Source of the DNA: Cladopsammia gracilis
Taxonomy: Eukaryota > Cnidaria > Anthozoa > Scleractinia > Dendrophylliidae
Length of the DNA stretch: 64,000 nt
Direction of reading: 5' to 3'
NCBI GenBank assembly: GCA_022457155.1
Contig: JAJGOT010000477.1
Coordinates: forward strand, 62,001 to 126,000
Positions 10,875-22,258 of the stretch are shown here, one piece after another (positions within the stretch are counted from its first letter, which is position 1; every line of letters starts with the position of its first letter). The notes under the pieces were generated by a model. The model was given only the letters and a program-made list of their open reading frames with translations, was not told the origin of the DNA and made no database searches. The position numbers and the translations under genes were made by a program.

Positions 10875-12135
10875 TAGCCTCTTCCAGGCGTTCAGTTAGT
10901 GGGGCGCGAAAGAAAAATCGGGCGCAGGAGAAAAAAAACGAGTGGAGGCTGGGGAGAGGGGGCGAAAGAACGCCTGTGAAATTATTTTTAAAAAGCTCAT
11001 GCCGCCCACTTTTGACCGCCGACAGCGGCAAAGAAACATGAATCCATTTTTCGCTAGTTGTGGTTTTCTGCTGTCAATCAAAATCGTTGTAGATTTCCCG
11101 GGAAATATGATCCCAGATAGTGTTATAAAAAAGGACAGGCTAAACACGACTCCCACTCGTCGCAAAAAGTATTTCAAAAGCCTAAAGTGTAAAGCTTTCC
11201 CAGTAAGACTTCAGAGAGGATCGCGCCTTTTGATCACAGTTAAGAACTTGTTCTCTTCGATGATATAAACCTTTTGATCTCGGCGGATTATCTCTCAGAT
11301 TGATAGGAGGATTCCTGCTGTCCAGAGCCGTTAGAATTATTTTATTTCTTTATGCCGTTATTCAGTGCTAGCTCCATTGGCATACATTGTGGTCTCTTTG
11401 GCTCACTTTTGTTGCAAGATAAATACTTATCGGCTAAAGTTTGTTATCGCTTTAAAAGTGCTAGGATCGTTAAATTTCTCAGGCCGTGATTAAATGTTTA
11501 AAGTCTGCGGCGTGCAAGACTTGAGAGAAAGTGTTTCCGGCATCACGGATATGGGCGTCTTAGATCCGACTCTCAAAAAGCCGTAGTCTATAATTCCACT
11601 GCAGTGAAATCATGAATTCTTGCAATAATTTTTAGCTCCTAAGTTAATTCTGTAATTGAGTAGTGTGTCTCAGTGGAGCTAGGATGAACCTCCGTTGCTT
11701 TGTAATAGCGTTTGATTTGGCATCCAGCAGATAATCTGCAACATAGTTGCTGTTTTGTAAATCTCACGGATGCTAGTAAATTCTTCAGTCCTTTCCTTAA
11801 GTAAGAAATGAACATAATTTAATGCCTTGTCCACATGCGGGAAATCTTTAAGCGCTTGCTGTAACACAGATTCAAACTGTGCGTGACTCGATGGAGGATT
11901 ACCTTCGTACGCCATATCGTATTCCGTGTCTGCGTCAACAACGCTGCAGTGTTGACAACATGTGTCAAATTGGGCCAATCAGAGGGTATACCAGACTCTG
12001 GTATACCGACATGAGCTTTTTAAAAATAATTTCACAGGCGTTCTTTCGCGCCCTCTCCCCAGCCTCCCCTCGGTTTTTTCTCCTGCGCCCGATTTTTCTT
12101 TCGCGCCCCACTAACTGAACGCCTGGAAGAGGCTA
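10875..12135. mobile_element. Mutator-like element with about 126-bp inverted repeats
   Basis: The ends read TAGCCTCTTCCAGGCGTTC and its reverse complement. The arms run about 126 bases at high identity into GAAATTATTTTTAAAAAGCTC. The element is flanked by a perfect 9-bp target duplication, GCTTTGACA (10866-10874 and 12136-12144). Long arms with a 9-bp duplication are typical of the Mutator superfamily. The 1,261-bp body has no transposase. Much of its interior (about 11110-11780) is similar to 60293-60905, a copy without these arms. This suggests the element carries captured or shared sequence. Confidence 0.85.
11679..11978 (-). CDS. open frame inside the Mutator-like element
   Basis: A 99-codon frame on the minus strand covers much of the non-arm interior. 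It has an early cysteine/histidine cluster (CCQHC) and a helical-looking stretch around residues 35-75 (FESVLQQALKDFPHVDKALN). I do not recognise it. The 3' part of this region has a diverged match near 60790-60905, where the frame is not maintained. It may be a captured host exon carried by the element, or a chance frame. Confidence 0.3.
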   Translation of the reverse strand: MAQFDTCCQHCSVVDADTEYDMAYEGNPPSSHAQFESVLQQALKDFPHVDKALNYVHFLLKERTEEFTSIREIYKTATMLQIICWMPNQTLLQSNGGSS

Positions 12136-13135
12136 GCTTTGACACGAAGGTTAGAAGTGGCGCAGGCTTTTAAAATCACGATGTCCTCTTGACTGTATGG
12201 TACCTCAAATCACTCAAACATTTTAAACAAAGATGTAAACCTTGTTTCTAGTCCTTCTTCGGGGAAATAAAATAACAGCAAGAAGGTTTGCTATTTTTTT
12301 ATTTATTTTTTCACAATGGCGACAAGAAAAATATTAATGTGAGTAACGCTTCCGTGATGCTTTAATTGCTCTATGAAGATGCGGAAGGGCTGTTTCATTT
12401 TGAAAATCAAGCTCAAATAAATGATAAAAAAAACCAAGAAAGTTTGAAAAGAAACTGGTAGGCATTGAATCTTTTTGTTTTTAGCAGAAAATACCTCCAG
12501 AGGTTTCCATCGTTAATTGAATCTGTTGAGATCGTTTTGGCCGCAAGACATTCAGTATAAATGGTGTCATAACTAGTTAAAAGAAGCGAACCAAGATTCA
12601 GCAGATTCTCTGAGGCCATGGACTGAGCCCAATATATAAAGATTCAATAATATTTCGCTTCTAGCAGATGTCGTTATTGGAGATACAAAAGTGAAAGAAA
12701 CTTTAAACACTTTAAATGTATATTGTTATGGCCTTTTGACGTACATTTGTAAATTCCTGGGCAGAAGCAGAAGGTCGACAAGTTCTTACACCAAACTGGT
12801 ATCCCTGCCACTTTTAAATAAAATAAGATGCACTGACTGTGGTAACGAATTGAACTTAGTAACGTATTAAATTGAGCGTCCAATTCAAAACTTGACGGTT
12901 TTTTGTTATAATTATAATTTTAGGTACAGCCCCTTTTCATCGAAAGGGTGACTGTTCTGGACTTGCCAATCGGTGTACTTTTATTTGACTAAAGAAAACT
13001 TTCAGATCAGCTTAATGTTGTCTGTTTTCTGTGAAAATTGTGCCAAATAATTAAACTGAAGAGGCGCAAAATTCTAAACTTGAGAGAAAAAGTTTATAGA
13101 TTAAATGGTCTCGGAAATTTCTACTCGCACACAGT
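12136..13135. other. intergenic, nothing identified
   Basis: This AT-rich stretch has no supported exon and no repeat boundary that I could recognise. Open frames are under 70 codons and lack splice or domain support. Confidence 0.4.
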
Positions 13136-13350
13136 GCTCGCGTGAGTGGTTTCTGAAATTTCTGAAACCACTCATGAGGGTCTGAAACTCATCCTCAAAG
13201 TGAATAATTTAAGATATTTCTAAAACCATGTTAACTCTGAGGCCTTGGAAATTACTAAAACCACTCGTTACTGCGTAAAATTGGTTTCGGAAATTTCTGA
13301 AACTACTGACAATAGCTTGAGACTTTTTTCGGAAATTGCTGAAACCAAAA
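13136..13350. repeat. imperfect repeats of GAAATTTCTGAAACCACTC
   Basis: Four or five diverged units built on GGAAATTTCTGAAACCACT occur at irregular spacing, partly in mirror orientation. This is a local degenerate repeat with no coding capacity and unknown origin. Confidence 0.55.
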
Positions 13351-13604
13351 TTTTCGTCTGAAAAAAGTAGAGGATTGATGCTATATCACCTCAAATGGCG
13401 TTTTAGACGGCTTAAAAAACCTTCTAGGCCTTATATCGTCCAAAACTTTCGTCAAAAAATGGCAATTATTTTCCAATTTCAGCTGAATTCTGTAAGCTTT
13501 GGAATATCCTCCAACGATTTGGAAAGTTGATTACCGGAAGTTACTTACCCAGAGACCGAGAAAAATACTGGGTCGGTTGGTAGGGACGTGATTTATTTTG
13601 GTTT

Positions 13605-13995
13605 GCTCGCTACTTTTGTGTTCTTCCTCCTTCCAGTTTGTCGCCAATGTGATGTCTACTCTCACTCCCCAAACCTCTCTTTTCCAAAGCTATCTTACAC
13701 CGTTCCACCATTACTTTCTAGCTTTCTTAGAAAATTTCTTTTTCTTCGTTGGCGCCATCTTTACAATGAATGCTCAAATTACTCACACGCAACCGGAAAA
13801 AGTCACGCTGCGAATAGGATTTTTGTGACGCAGCAGGATGCGCCTTAGCAACCGATAAGCAAAACAGGACAAAACAAAAAAACGCGACTACAGACAAGCT
13901 GATTAGTGGAAATCATTTCAAAATGGCGGAAATATGTCTATAGGTGATTGTTATGGCGAATTTGCCTTGAGTCTTGAGATCAGAAGCAGCAAGCA
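13605..13995 (-). repeat. inverted duplicate of 16155-16545, with broken first exon
   Basis: This is a near reverse-complement copy of 16155-16545, covering a promoter-like flank and the start of a small basic-protein frame. The minus-strand ATG is at 13758 and reads MAPTKKKKFSKKARK. A 4-base deletion relative to the plus-strand copy then brings a stop codon after 15 codons. The copy is therefore broken. Confidence 0.7.
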
Positions 13996-14844
13996 TCACA
14001 TCGACTTTTAACGCATTTTTGAAAAGTTTGCAACTACAAAATTTCGTTTTCTGAAAAAACAAAACAAAAAAAAACAAAACAAAACAAAACAAAGGCCTTT
14101 TTCTACGAAACTTGGCAGACTCTTTCGCAAGTATCTATCGGAGAAACCTGTGCTTAGGTGAACGGCGGAAGGCAAAAGATATAGCAAGTTTCAGATGTGC
14201 AAAGTTCAGACTTTTCACCATAACTTCAGAGTCTTTAACATTTAACTGACTGGCCAAGCACAAATTTATTCCTTTTATTGATATTTAAACATTTCTCTAT
14301 TCATATTTCGCTTTCTTTTGATAGTTGTAGCAAAAATCGCTAATCTCTCTCAGACGTGGGTCAATATTTAATACAATAACCCCAAATGGGGCCAGATACA
14401 CGACAAGCAGATGTATTTTCTGGATTTTTATTTATTGATGATTTATTCTATGAAGTTAACAGGATCATTTTGAGCGTTTCATTAAGAATATTAAAGAGGA
14501 AAAATGACCCAAAATACAATATGGGCGGGTAAATCGTTAAATATAAACATTTATTTTATAAGGCATATAACAACTTGACAACTCAAGTAGTCAAACTGGA
14601 AGGCGTCAATACAGGTTAATGAGAACACACTATCAAGTTTATTCTCATTGTGGTTACGACTGAATCCTTCCTCTGTTTCTTTTCTGTTTCTCGAGCGTTT
14701 TGTATAAAGATGACGCGGCTTTGAAACAATAGCAAAACTCTCTTGGCTCATTAATTAAAACCTTTCCGAGCACGTGTTCTCCGAAGAAATTCGGATGAAG
14801 GCCAAAGTGCCATCCCTTTCATTTAAAGCTTTTTTTTTCAAAAC

Positions 14845-15490
14845 TTAACCTTATCATTACCGATTTCTTTACGCATTTATTTATCGATCGTATTTATAAA
14901 TATATTTTATTTGCCCTTTTCGAAAGGAAATTATGTATTAAGTATTTTTTTTTTTTTTTTTTTTTGCAGGGAACGGCAAAGAAATGTATCAAAATGTCAA
15001 GCGCATGTAAATGAGGCATTGTTATTGCTAATTAAGCCTGTAATTTTGTGTCTCTATCGCTACTGTGATCATGAGTGATCGAATAGTGATTGTGAAAACT
15101 TAACCTTATCATTTCCCATTTATTTACGCATTTATTTATCGATCGCATTGATAAATCATTTTATTTTTGCCCTTTTCGAAAGGAAATTATGTATTTAGTA
15201 ACCTATATCAAAACCGTTTTTCAATCCGATCAGGGGAAACGTTTTCTTTCTTCATTTGCACGGCCGCCATTAAATTTAATGTTCCTGAAGTTCCAAACGA
15301 TAGCCAGCGAAAGTGACGTCAGAGACTCAAAAATTCCTCTCTTCGGATTTTTTTTTTTTTTGGCAGGGAACGACAAAGAAATGTATCAAAATGCCAAACG
15401 CATGTGAAAGAAGCATTGTTTTTGCTCATTAAACCTGTTGTTTTGTGCCTCTATCTCTGCTGTTGTCGTCATGAGTGATCGAATTGGTGA
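14845..15490 (+). repeat. tandem direct duplication, about 250-bp unit
   Basis: The unit at about 14845-15080 is repeated at about 15097-15490. Both contain the TTATTTATCGATCG block, a CCCTTTTCGAAAGGAAATTATGTATT block, a long T tract ending in GCAGGGAACG, and ATGAGTGATCGAAT. The second unit carries about 130 extra bases between the two halves. The T tract plus CAG resembles a 3' splice site, but no exon is supported. Confidence 0.7.
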
Positions 15491-16154
15491 TTTAAAAATT
15501 TGATCGAACTGTCACTTTAAGTGTCTAGATTGTTTTACAAATCGTCGTTTATACAGTTTTTAACTGATTCTGTCATTAAAATAAATCACTATTACGACAA
15601 ATGACAAAATGCATTTAATAACATTTTTTTGATACCGTTTACAGCACAGAAATCGTACAACATTAAATAGTCAGGTATGACAACCAATGAGTTAAGAAAA
15701 TTACTATTATTTTCTTCTTTTATAACACTTTTTTAAGACAAATCTTTCAAAAAAAAAAAAAAAAATTAATTCATATCGTTACCCCCGAAAAGAGAACTTT
15801 TAAATTTTTAAAGCAAGGACGTTTTGTACTTACAACTAAACGCAGACGAAGGCTGTCCATTTTGCTTTTCAAATTGCTTGATAGGACTCGATCAGTCGGT
15901 GTACAAACCTATGAAAGGCTATCGAAAAGTTCCCTTTTATAGGGGGGAGGGGGAGGGGAACACTTGCAGGAATCCCATTTCCGTATGACTCAGTATGCCG
16001 GCGTATTGGCTTGCTGCGATAATTTTGGACAGATGTCATACCATTTCCTGATTTGTCGCTGGGTCAGTTACATTAAAGAGGGAGGCTCTGCTTCGTGGCC
16101 ACCTCAGTGTTTTAAAATGAGGCAATGCACAACATCATTTTTATTTAGTGCAGG

Positions 16155-16387
16155 CCTCTTGCTGCTTCTGATCTCAAGACTCAAGGCATATTCGCCATAA
16201 CAATCACCTATATACATATTTCCGCCATTTTGAAATGATTTCCACTAATCAGCTTGTCTGTAGTCGCGTTTTTTTGTTTCGTCCTGTTTTGCTTATCGGT
16301 TGCTAAGGCGCATCCTGCTGCGTCACAAAAATCCTATTCGTGACTATATCCAGTTGCGTGTGAGTAATTTGAGCATTCATTGTAAAG
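16155..16387 (+). repeat. inverted-duplication arm 2: upstream flank
   Basis: This is the reverse-complement partner of 13755-13995. It includes TTTCCGCCATTTTGAAATG and a GGTTGCTAAGGCGCATCCTG block just before the ATG at 16388. No TATA box is visible. Confidence 0.65.
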
Positions 16388-16594
16388 ATGGCGCCAACGA
16401 AGAAAAAGAAATTTTCTAAGAAAGCTAGAAAGAAAGTAATGGCGGAACGGTGTAAGATAGCTTTGGAAAAGAGAGGTTTGGGGAGTGAGAGTAGAAATCA
16501 CATTGGCGACGAACTGGAAGGAGGAAGAACGAAAGGCTTATTTTTTACTGTTAGTGAACTAGTGGAATTATGTGTAAACAAAACTGAGCCATAA
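16388..16594 (+). CDS. small basic protein or first-exon fragment
   Basis: The frame is 68 codons and begins MAPTKKKKFSKKARKKVM, a strongly basic start compatible with a nuclear or nucleolar localisation signal, followed by ALEKRGLGSES. Similarity to the inverted copy at 13605-13758 stops near GGAAGGAGGAAGAAC (about 16535). The last 20 codons are therefore outside the duplicated unit, and the original exon may have ended there. I do not recognise a family. It could be the first exon of a longer gene, a duplicated gene fragment, or part of a transposon. The ATG choice rests on conservation between the two copies. Confidence 0.4.
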   Translation: MAPTKKKKFSKKARKKVMAERCKIALEKRGLGSESRNHIGDELEGGRTKGLFFTVSELVELCVNKTEP

Positions 16595-16834
16595 GTTTTG
16601 GATTTTCGCTGAGATAAAATGCCCCTGAGTGGGGCACAAAGATGGCCGCTCCATACATTTCTTACTAAAAATATCTAATACTCGTTCGCCTATAACTCTT
16701 GAACGAAATGCTTTTGCGCTTCAAAATTTGGCCAAGATATGTAGTTTTAAACTCTCTACAATTCCATAAACATTTTGGATTCGAAATCTATTTTTTAATG
16801 CTTCTGAATTTTGATATGACGTAAGTGAAAGCCA

Positions 16835-16990
16835 AGAATAATTTTAATAATAATTAAAGAAACAATCATCACCAAACAATGTGCAATAAGCAGCCCATCA
16901 GCAAAGAATTGAAATATTTCCGCAATTCCTCTTTTAGGAGCTAAAACGTACAAATTAATTAATTTCGCACTTTGCCTTTTTCTAGATGTA
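16835..16990. repeat. dispersed repeat shared with 54615-54745
   Basis: About 140 bases containing AACAATCATCACCAAACAAT and CAGCCCATCAGCAAAGAATT recur at 54615-54745 in the same orientation with few differences. No coding capacity is seen. Confidence 0.75.
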
Positions 16991-17364
16991 ACTTTGTTTG
17001 TTAGCAATCCCTCTGTGGTTTTACTATGAGATGTTAAAACTCCCCCGTTAACGCCACGCCTTAAGTGGGTGGTCTCGGGAAGTTTAAACTATAAACTCTG
17101 TAGTGTGTAAACTCGTAGCATCTATTGATCCACGTCTACTTTATGTAATTTAATGGGCTGAAATGTTTAAAATATTTTTTAAATAATAATTCATAAAAAT
17201 GACAGTTATCTTTAAACCTTAGTTTTCATCAGCAACATTTTAAGAAGGCGGACTCATTAAATCAAATACGTCCCTTTTATCACAACCATTCTCGAATAAT
17301 CTTCAACGCCTACTTGCAAGTAAATACCACTGCATCGACAAAAAAAAAAAATGAATTGTTTTAA

Positions 17365-18399
17365 TAAATTGTCAGAACGGGGTTTTGGCGATGGGGTAGA
17401 AAACGGAAACCATAATTTTAAACACTAGTACATTAGTACATCATGCAAAGCCTTCTTTGTGGAAATTAGACTTCCCTTTTAACAAGGCTAAATTTAACTC
17501 GGTTATCAAGTGTTGTATCTTTTGCGATTGCTTGCTTCCTTCCTTTTTAAGTTAACGCTGTTGTCGATGTTATTGTTTAAGTATGTTTAGAGTGCGACGC
17601 GCCTTACGGTCAGCACCCAACAAACGTTTTTTCAAGTTTTCACGACATCACCAGCTTATTCTTTCAATAACATTTTGGTAACTGCGGGATACATGTGAAG
17701 CAATAATTAAAAGTGAATAAAATCTTGGTATTTTGTTACTATTTTTACACTCCCGGCAATAAACACGAAGCGACAATATGGTTCTATCGTGCTCAACTTT
17801 TCTTGGAGGCGTGCCCGTCAATTGAAAAAGTTTGTTAGGTGAGTTACATGATCGAAGGAGCGTCGCACTGAAAATAAAATAAAAAAAAAAAAAAATTGAC
17901 TAAAATGTTAAGTGTATCAAGTTAATGCAGGTGTGTTTATTACGGAGGTCGGTGCTTCCGTTAAGTTAACGGCGCGAAATCAAATTCAGTTACCGCTATT
18001 TGGTGTCTTTCACGAATTGACAAAGAATATTATATTAAAGTTTCCATAATTCGCTTATGAATTTATTCGAGGCAACTGAATGTATTGAAAACAAAGAACA
18101 ATTCCGTCCTCTCGGCATTCAATTTGTTAGAAAAAATAAACGCTCATCACCAAACAATTTTTGAGGTTAAGGAAATTAGGAACTGAGTTACATCATTGGC
18201 GGAAGTGTGCTCTTCTTTTCAGAATAAACTAAAGGCGCCAGTTTTCCTTAGTAGCGAAATTCTTCAAAGAAATTCCAAAAACATTTTACATTTTTCTAAA
18301 TTTCCACCTTATGGTCTAAACTTCCACCTTATGGTATAAATATCAAAGCCAATTCTTCAACGGGTTATAACAAAAATTAGCCCTGTTTCTGAGGCTGTG
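17365..18399 (+). repeat. 5' flank of copy B, segmental duplicate of copy C flank
   Basis: This is nearly collinear with 61511-62558, from TAAATTGTCAGAACGG through the TATA box. The differences are small indels and substitutions. It shows that copies B and C arose by a duplication including at least 1 kb of upstream DNA. Confidence 0.85.
18335..18342 (+). promoter_or_regulatory. TATA box of copy B
   Basis: TATAAATA lies 65 bases upstream of the ATG at 18400, in a context (CACCTTATGGTATAAATATC) that is identical in copy C at 62493-62500. Confidence 0.65.
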
Positions 18400-18730
18400 A
18401 TGGAGTTAAAACACTATTTCGCAGTGAGTATGTAGTTATAAGAGTAACTAATTGCTTTTATATTTAGTCATACGGGTTTAATTTAAAGATGCTGTCCTTG
18501 TGTGATGTAACTTCAACACCAGTAAATTAATATGAGCATCTTACCGAAACAAAAAAACAAAATAAAATAAAGAACTCGATATTTTCTATGTTACTAAACT
18601 TCTTTTTAAGTTTTTAAATGGTTTGCAAAGTTAGCAAAAGTTCAGTTCTATTACTCCAGTAGTTCCTAGAATAGCTCATTGAATTTTGAACGGCAATTGA
18701 TTTTACTCTTTGAAGCTTCAGATAGTAATA

Positions 18731-19059
18731 TATTCCCACTGGAGCCCCCACTCCCAAACACCCCAAGCTAGAATGAGTGATGGGAAGAAGCGAGCCCGGA
18801 GGCGAAAGGGAGCGGGAGCTCAAAAATGAAAGAACACGTCTAGTCATCGCTGCGGGGAGGAGGGAGGGGCGCCAAGCGGACGTCTGGTGGCCGTTAAAAC
18901 GAAGAGAGGAATAAACCGGATAACGACGGCCTATTTATGCAAAACCACCTAATATATGCATAACACCACCCCGTACTGGCTCACGGATGCACGGGTGTAG
19001 AAACAATATAATTCTAGCGGATTTGGGAGTGTTTGTGCGTGATGGCACCAGTGAGAATA
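18731..19059. mobile_element. MITE inserted in intron 1 of copy B
   Basis: The ends are TATTCCCACTGGAGCC (18731-18746) and, in reverse complement, TATTCTCACTGGTGCC (19044-19059). Comparison with copy C intron 1 shows that this roughly 330-bp block is absent there, which independently marks it as an insertion. It is non-coding, and the target duplication is not clear. Confidence 0.65.
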
Positions 19060-19566
19060 GTTTTACAGACATCTTTCTCAAAAGAGTTACCTTTAGAGTA
19101 CATGTAGATAACGCTCTGATTTGTTACTATCTATTTTATAAAAACGACAAGTTTAAGTTAAAAATAATCTTTATTCGTAGGCTGTTGTCGCAATGCTGTT
19201 GGCTTTTGAAGCCGGATCCAGAAATGTTCATCTTTCTTATCGGCCTAGAACTTGCGGTAGTGACTTTTATATGAAGATAAACATGGATAATTGTACTCGT
19301 AACAGCTTTCAATGTGAAGCAAGATGCGATGGGAAATCTAGCAGCGATAACTGGACAAGTAAGTTGAATATTTTTAATACTATCACTACTGAAAAACAAC
19401 TGATAGCAGTATAGTTATGTAACAAAATCGTAAACCGTTTTCCTTGATTTCTTAAACCATATATATTGTGTACAAGCAGTTAGTGACTCATTAATTTAAT
19501 AATGATATCGTACCGAAATTGTGCAGGATCGAACTAAGGTAATACTTATGGCAGGTTACCTATTTT

Positions 19567-20172
19567 CCCGGCCTGACGGTTAAATCGATGACAATCGATC
19601 ATCGGAAATCCAATCGATAAATTGATAAAATTAGTTAATTGATATCGATTGATATCGGCCAATCGATGATCAATCGATAATCACAAAAAATGTCCCGCAA
19701 ATTATCGATGTTATCGATTTTTGCGTGTTTTCTTGGAGCTCGTGTAACAAAATTCCGAACAAAATGTCTGGTCAAGACACGCCGCATCGCGAGCGGGAAG
19801 TTACCCTTGTGATATCCGATGTCGTTGTGAAAGGGTACCAGGAGTGTTCATTTACTGTTGTAATTGGTGACAACTTCTCCGCAAGCAAGAAAAGGGGAGA
19901 TTGTGTTCTGTTATCGAAATAAAATCATTTCATTGCTGATTTGAGCGTCATAACGCACCCTGGTCTGAATAAAATACAACACCGATGACAATCGATGGCA
20001 TCCAATAAAATCGATATCAATTGATCGAATTTATTGGAAATCAATGGTAAATCGAATTATCACAAAAACATACGTCATCGATTGATCATCGATTTCCAAT
20101 ATCAATCGATTAATTGGCATCGATTGATATCGATTTCATCGATCATTGATTTTATTGATTTAACAGGCCGGG
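19567..20172. mobile_element. CCCGGCCTG-ended foldback element rich in ATCGAT
   Basis: The ends are CCCGGCCTG and its complement CAGGCCGGG, flanked by an exact 7-bp duplication CTATTTT (19560-19566 and 20173-20179). Both arms (about 150-180 bases each) are packed with ATCGAT, TCGATTGAT and AATCGAT motifs that pair with one another. A less repetitive core of about 280 bases lies between them. The element sits in intron 2 of copy B. It resembles the element at 36894-37430 in termini, duplication length and design, but uses a different motif. Confidence 0.8.
19764..19922 (+). CDS. short frame in the core of the ATCGAT element
   Basis: A 52-codon frame starts MSGQDTPHREREVTLVIS and ends at TAA immediately followed by AATAAA-like sequence. 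Its composition is protein-like (VVVKGYQECSFTVVIGDNF suggests beta strands), unlike the surrounding repeats. I do not recognise it. It may be a captured host exon carried by the element, or a chance frame. Confidence 0.3.
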   Translation: MSGQDTPHREREVTLVISDVVVKGYQECSFTVVIGDNFSASKKRGDCVLLSK

Positions 20173-20463
20173 CTATTTTCAGTAGTGATAGAAACACCCA
20201 ACTATACCATAATGTTGTTTTTGGGTGTGTTTGCGTTCTCTTGAAGGGCCTTTCAATGGGATTTATTTTAAGCATCCGATCCGATTATATAGTGAATGTA
20301 ACATTAAGCTATTTTTGCCATTTATTATGCGATTGTGATGTCATTTTAACTTAGCACACGCAAAATATCTGAGCGTATTACACAGTAGATTGCCGTATTA
20401 CAGTATCTTAGCATCCCGGTTATAAGACACAAGTTATTATCACTACAAGAATTTCAGCGAATA

Positions 20464-20627
20464 ACAGATCCCTTTTTCGATGGTATATCAAATAACACGT
20501 GCGAATATTTTACTTATTGTTCGCATTTTTTCTCGCCACTGCGGGGCTCGAAAAACACTACGCAACTCGTAAAATATCCGCGCGTATTATCTGTTAAACC
20601 ATCGAATAAGGTGTATTTATTAGGCGG
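20464..20627. repeat. imperfect long hairpin
   Basis: The left arm includes TTCGATGGTATATCAAATAA and GCGAATATTTTAC. The right arm is their diverged reverse complement. The arms are about 55 bases with a short centre. It is probably a small fold-back MITE inside intron 2 of copy B. Confidence 0.5.
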
Positions 20628-20999
20628 AAAAATTATCAAGTGTCCTTGTTGGAGATGACTTCATCACTTACCAATTTTCACTGCAACTATAATGGTTGAA
20701 CTGCTTGCTCCTATAGTAAGGGTTGTGGATTAGAAACATTAATCTGGTGTCCTGAATCCTTAAGGGAATAATTAATACTTCAACACGAGCAACAAAACGT
20801 GAGAATTTGAACTAAACACCAGGTTGAGCGTCAGCCATTGTTCAACGTGAAGGTCAGACCAAAGATTTAAGGAACGTTTAAAAATCGATAAAAGCATCTA
20901 AAATGACAACACATTTGGCTTAAACTTCGAGTAATCAAATTGGGATAGGATTTTATTTTTAATTTTTCTTTCGGTCTGACTTGGGAGATAAATGGTTAA

Positions 21000-21611
21000 C
21001 CCTATTCGGCCTGGGGGGGGGGGGGGGGGGGGGGGCACAAAGTGCCCGCGGTAACTTTAAACATTCATAACTTCTTTAATATGTATTCAAACGCCATCTC
21101 AAACTTTGTGACTTTTCCTAAAATTTATCTGGCAACAATTTGATATGACAATTTCTTGATCACGTGACTTGATGTTTCCATGGCAACAAGTTTTTGACAG
21201 ATATGTTTTTCGAAATTTGCATATTTGTACCTTTCAATGAAGAAAAACAATGTTTATTGCTATAACTCTTACATTTTTACGTCATTTAGGGTATATTTAT
21301 TGGTTTTGATTAATTTTGAGTCAATTTGGACGGTTTTTAAGAGGTTTTAAAAAATTTCAGAAATCCAAGATGGCGGATCCAAGATGGCGGCCGTATAACT
21401 AATTACCTAATAACTACGTCATATGACGTCATCATTCCATAGTGCGGACCGCAAAGGAGACAGTTTTGGACGTACTATGTACCCTCTAGGTTTCATTGTC
21501 ATAGCCTTAATGTTCTTGAAGTTACGAAGGGGGGGGGGGGGGGGGCACAATGTGCCCCCCCCCCCCCCCCCCAGGCTCAGGAACTCAAAAAAAAGCCCAG
21601 GCCGAATAGGG
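21000..21611. mobile_element. piggyBac-like MITE with G tracts
   Basis: The termini CCCTATTCGGCCTGGG and its reverse complement are flanked by TTAA on the left (20996-20999) and TCAA on the right (21612-21615), a decayed TTAA duplication. Just inside each end is a run of about 20 G (or C) bases adjoining GCACAAAGTGC or GCACAATGTGC, a short palindrome. The interior has GATGGCGG motifs like those in the 3372-3926 element. It is non-coding, and lies in intron 2 of copy B. Confidence 0.7.
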
Positions 21612-22258
21612 TCAATGCAGTCAATTTTATTTTAACCGGAGATTACTGAATCGACAGATTAGGCACACGTTTTTCGAAACTCCCGAAGGCTTTTGAGGCT
21701 CGAAAGCTGTTTTTTTAAATGTAGTTTCTAACGATGTTGAAGTTTTTAACCCACAAATCAGCTAAAGTTGTGCAGTAAACGTATGATTTATTACTTAACT
21801 TTCAAAATCAACAAAATCCGAATCTTTAGATAAACATTCTGCACGTAACACAGCTTTTCGGGTCCGCAAAGATTTGGGGACTTTCTCGAGAAACCCACGC
21901 CTGGGATCGAAACAATCCTAAACAATCCTCGTTATACCATATTTAATACAGCAGCATATTCAATCGTTAGGGGCTTTCTTGCAGATTAATTTCCTTGGTG
22001 AGATATTTGTTTTTAGCAGGCTCTTAGTATTTGTAAACTGCATTTAATTAATCAATTTATCCCTGATATTATGTCACTTATTTGTTTCCATAGAATTTAT
22101 GATTCGAAGCGTTGGAACAAAGAAGTGCATTCAGTCCATGATCCAATCTCACTGAGCAGAATGAAGATAACTATACACTAAGGGTCATCTCAGGGACGAA
22201 TCCAGTTCGACTAGTCTTTGAGGTGAGTGACAACATAACATATTAATACCCATTTCAG

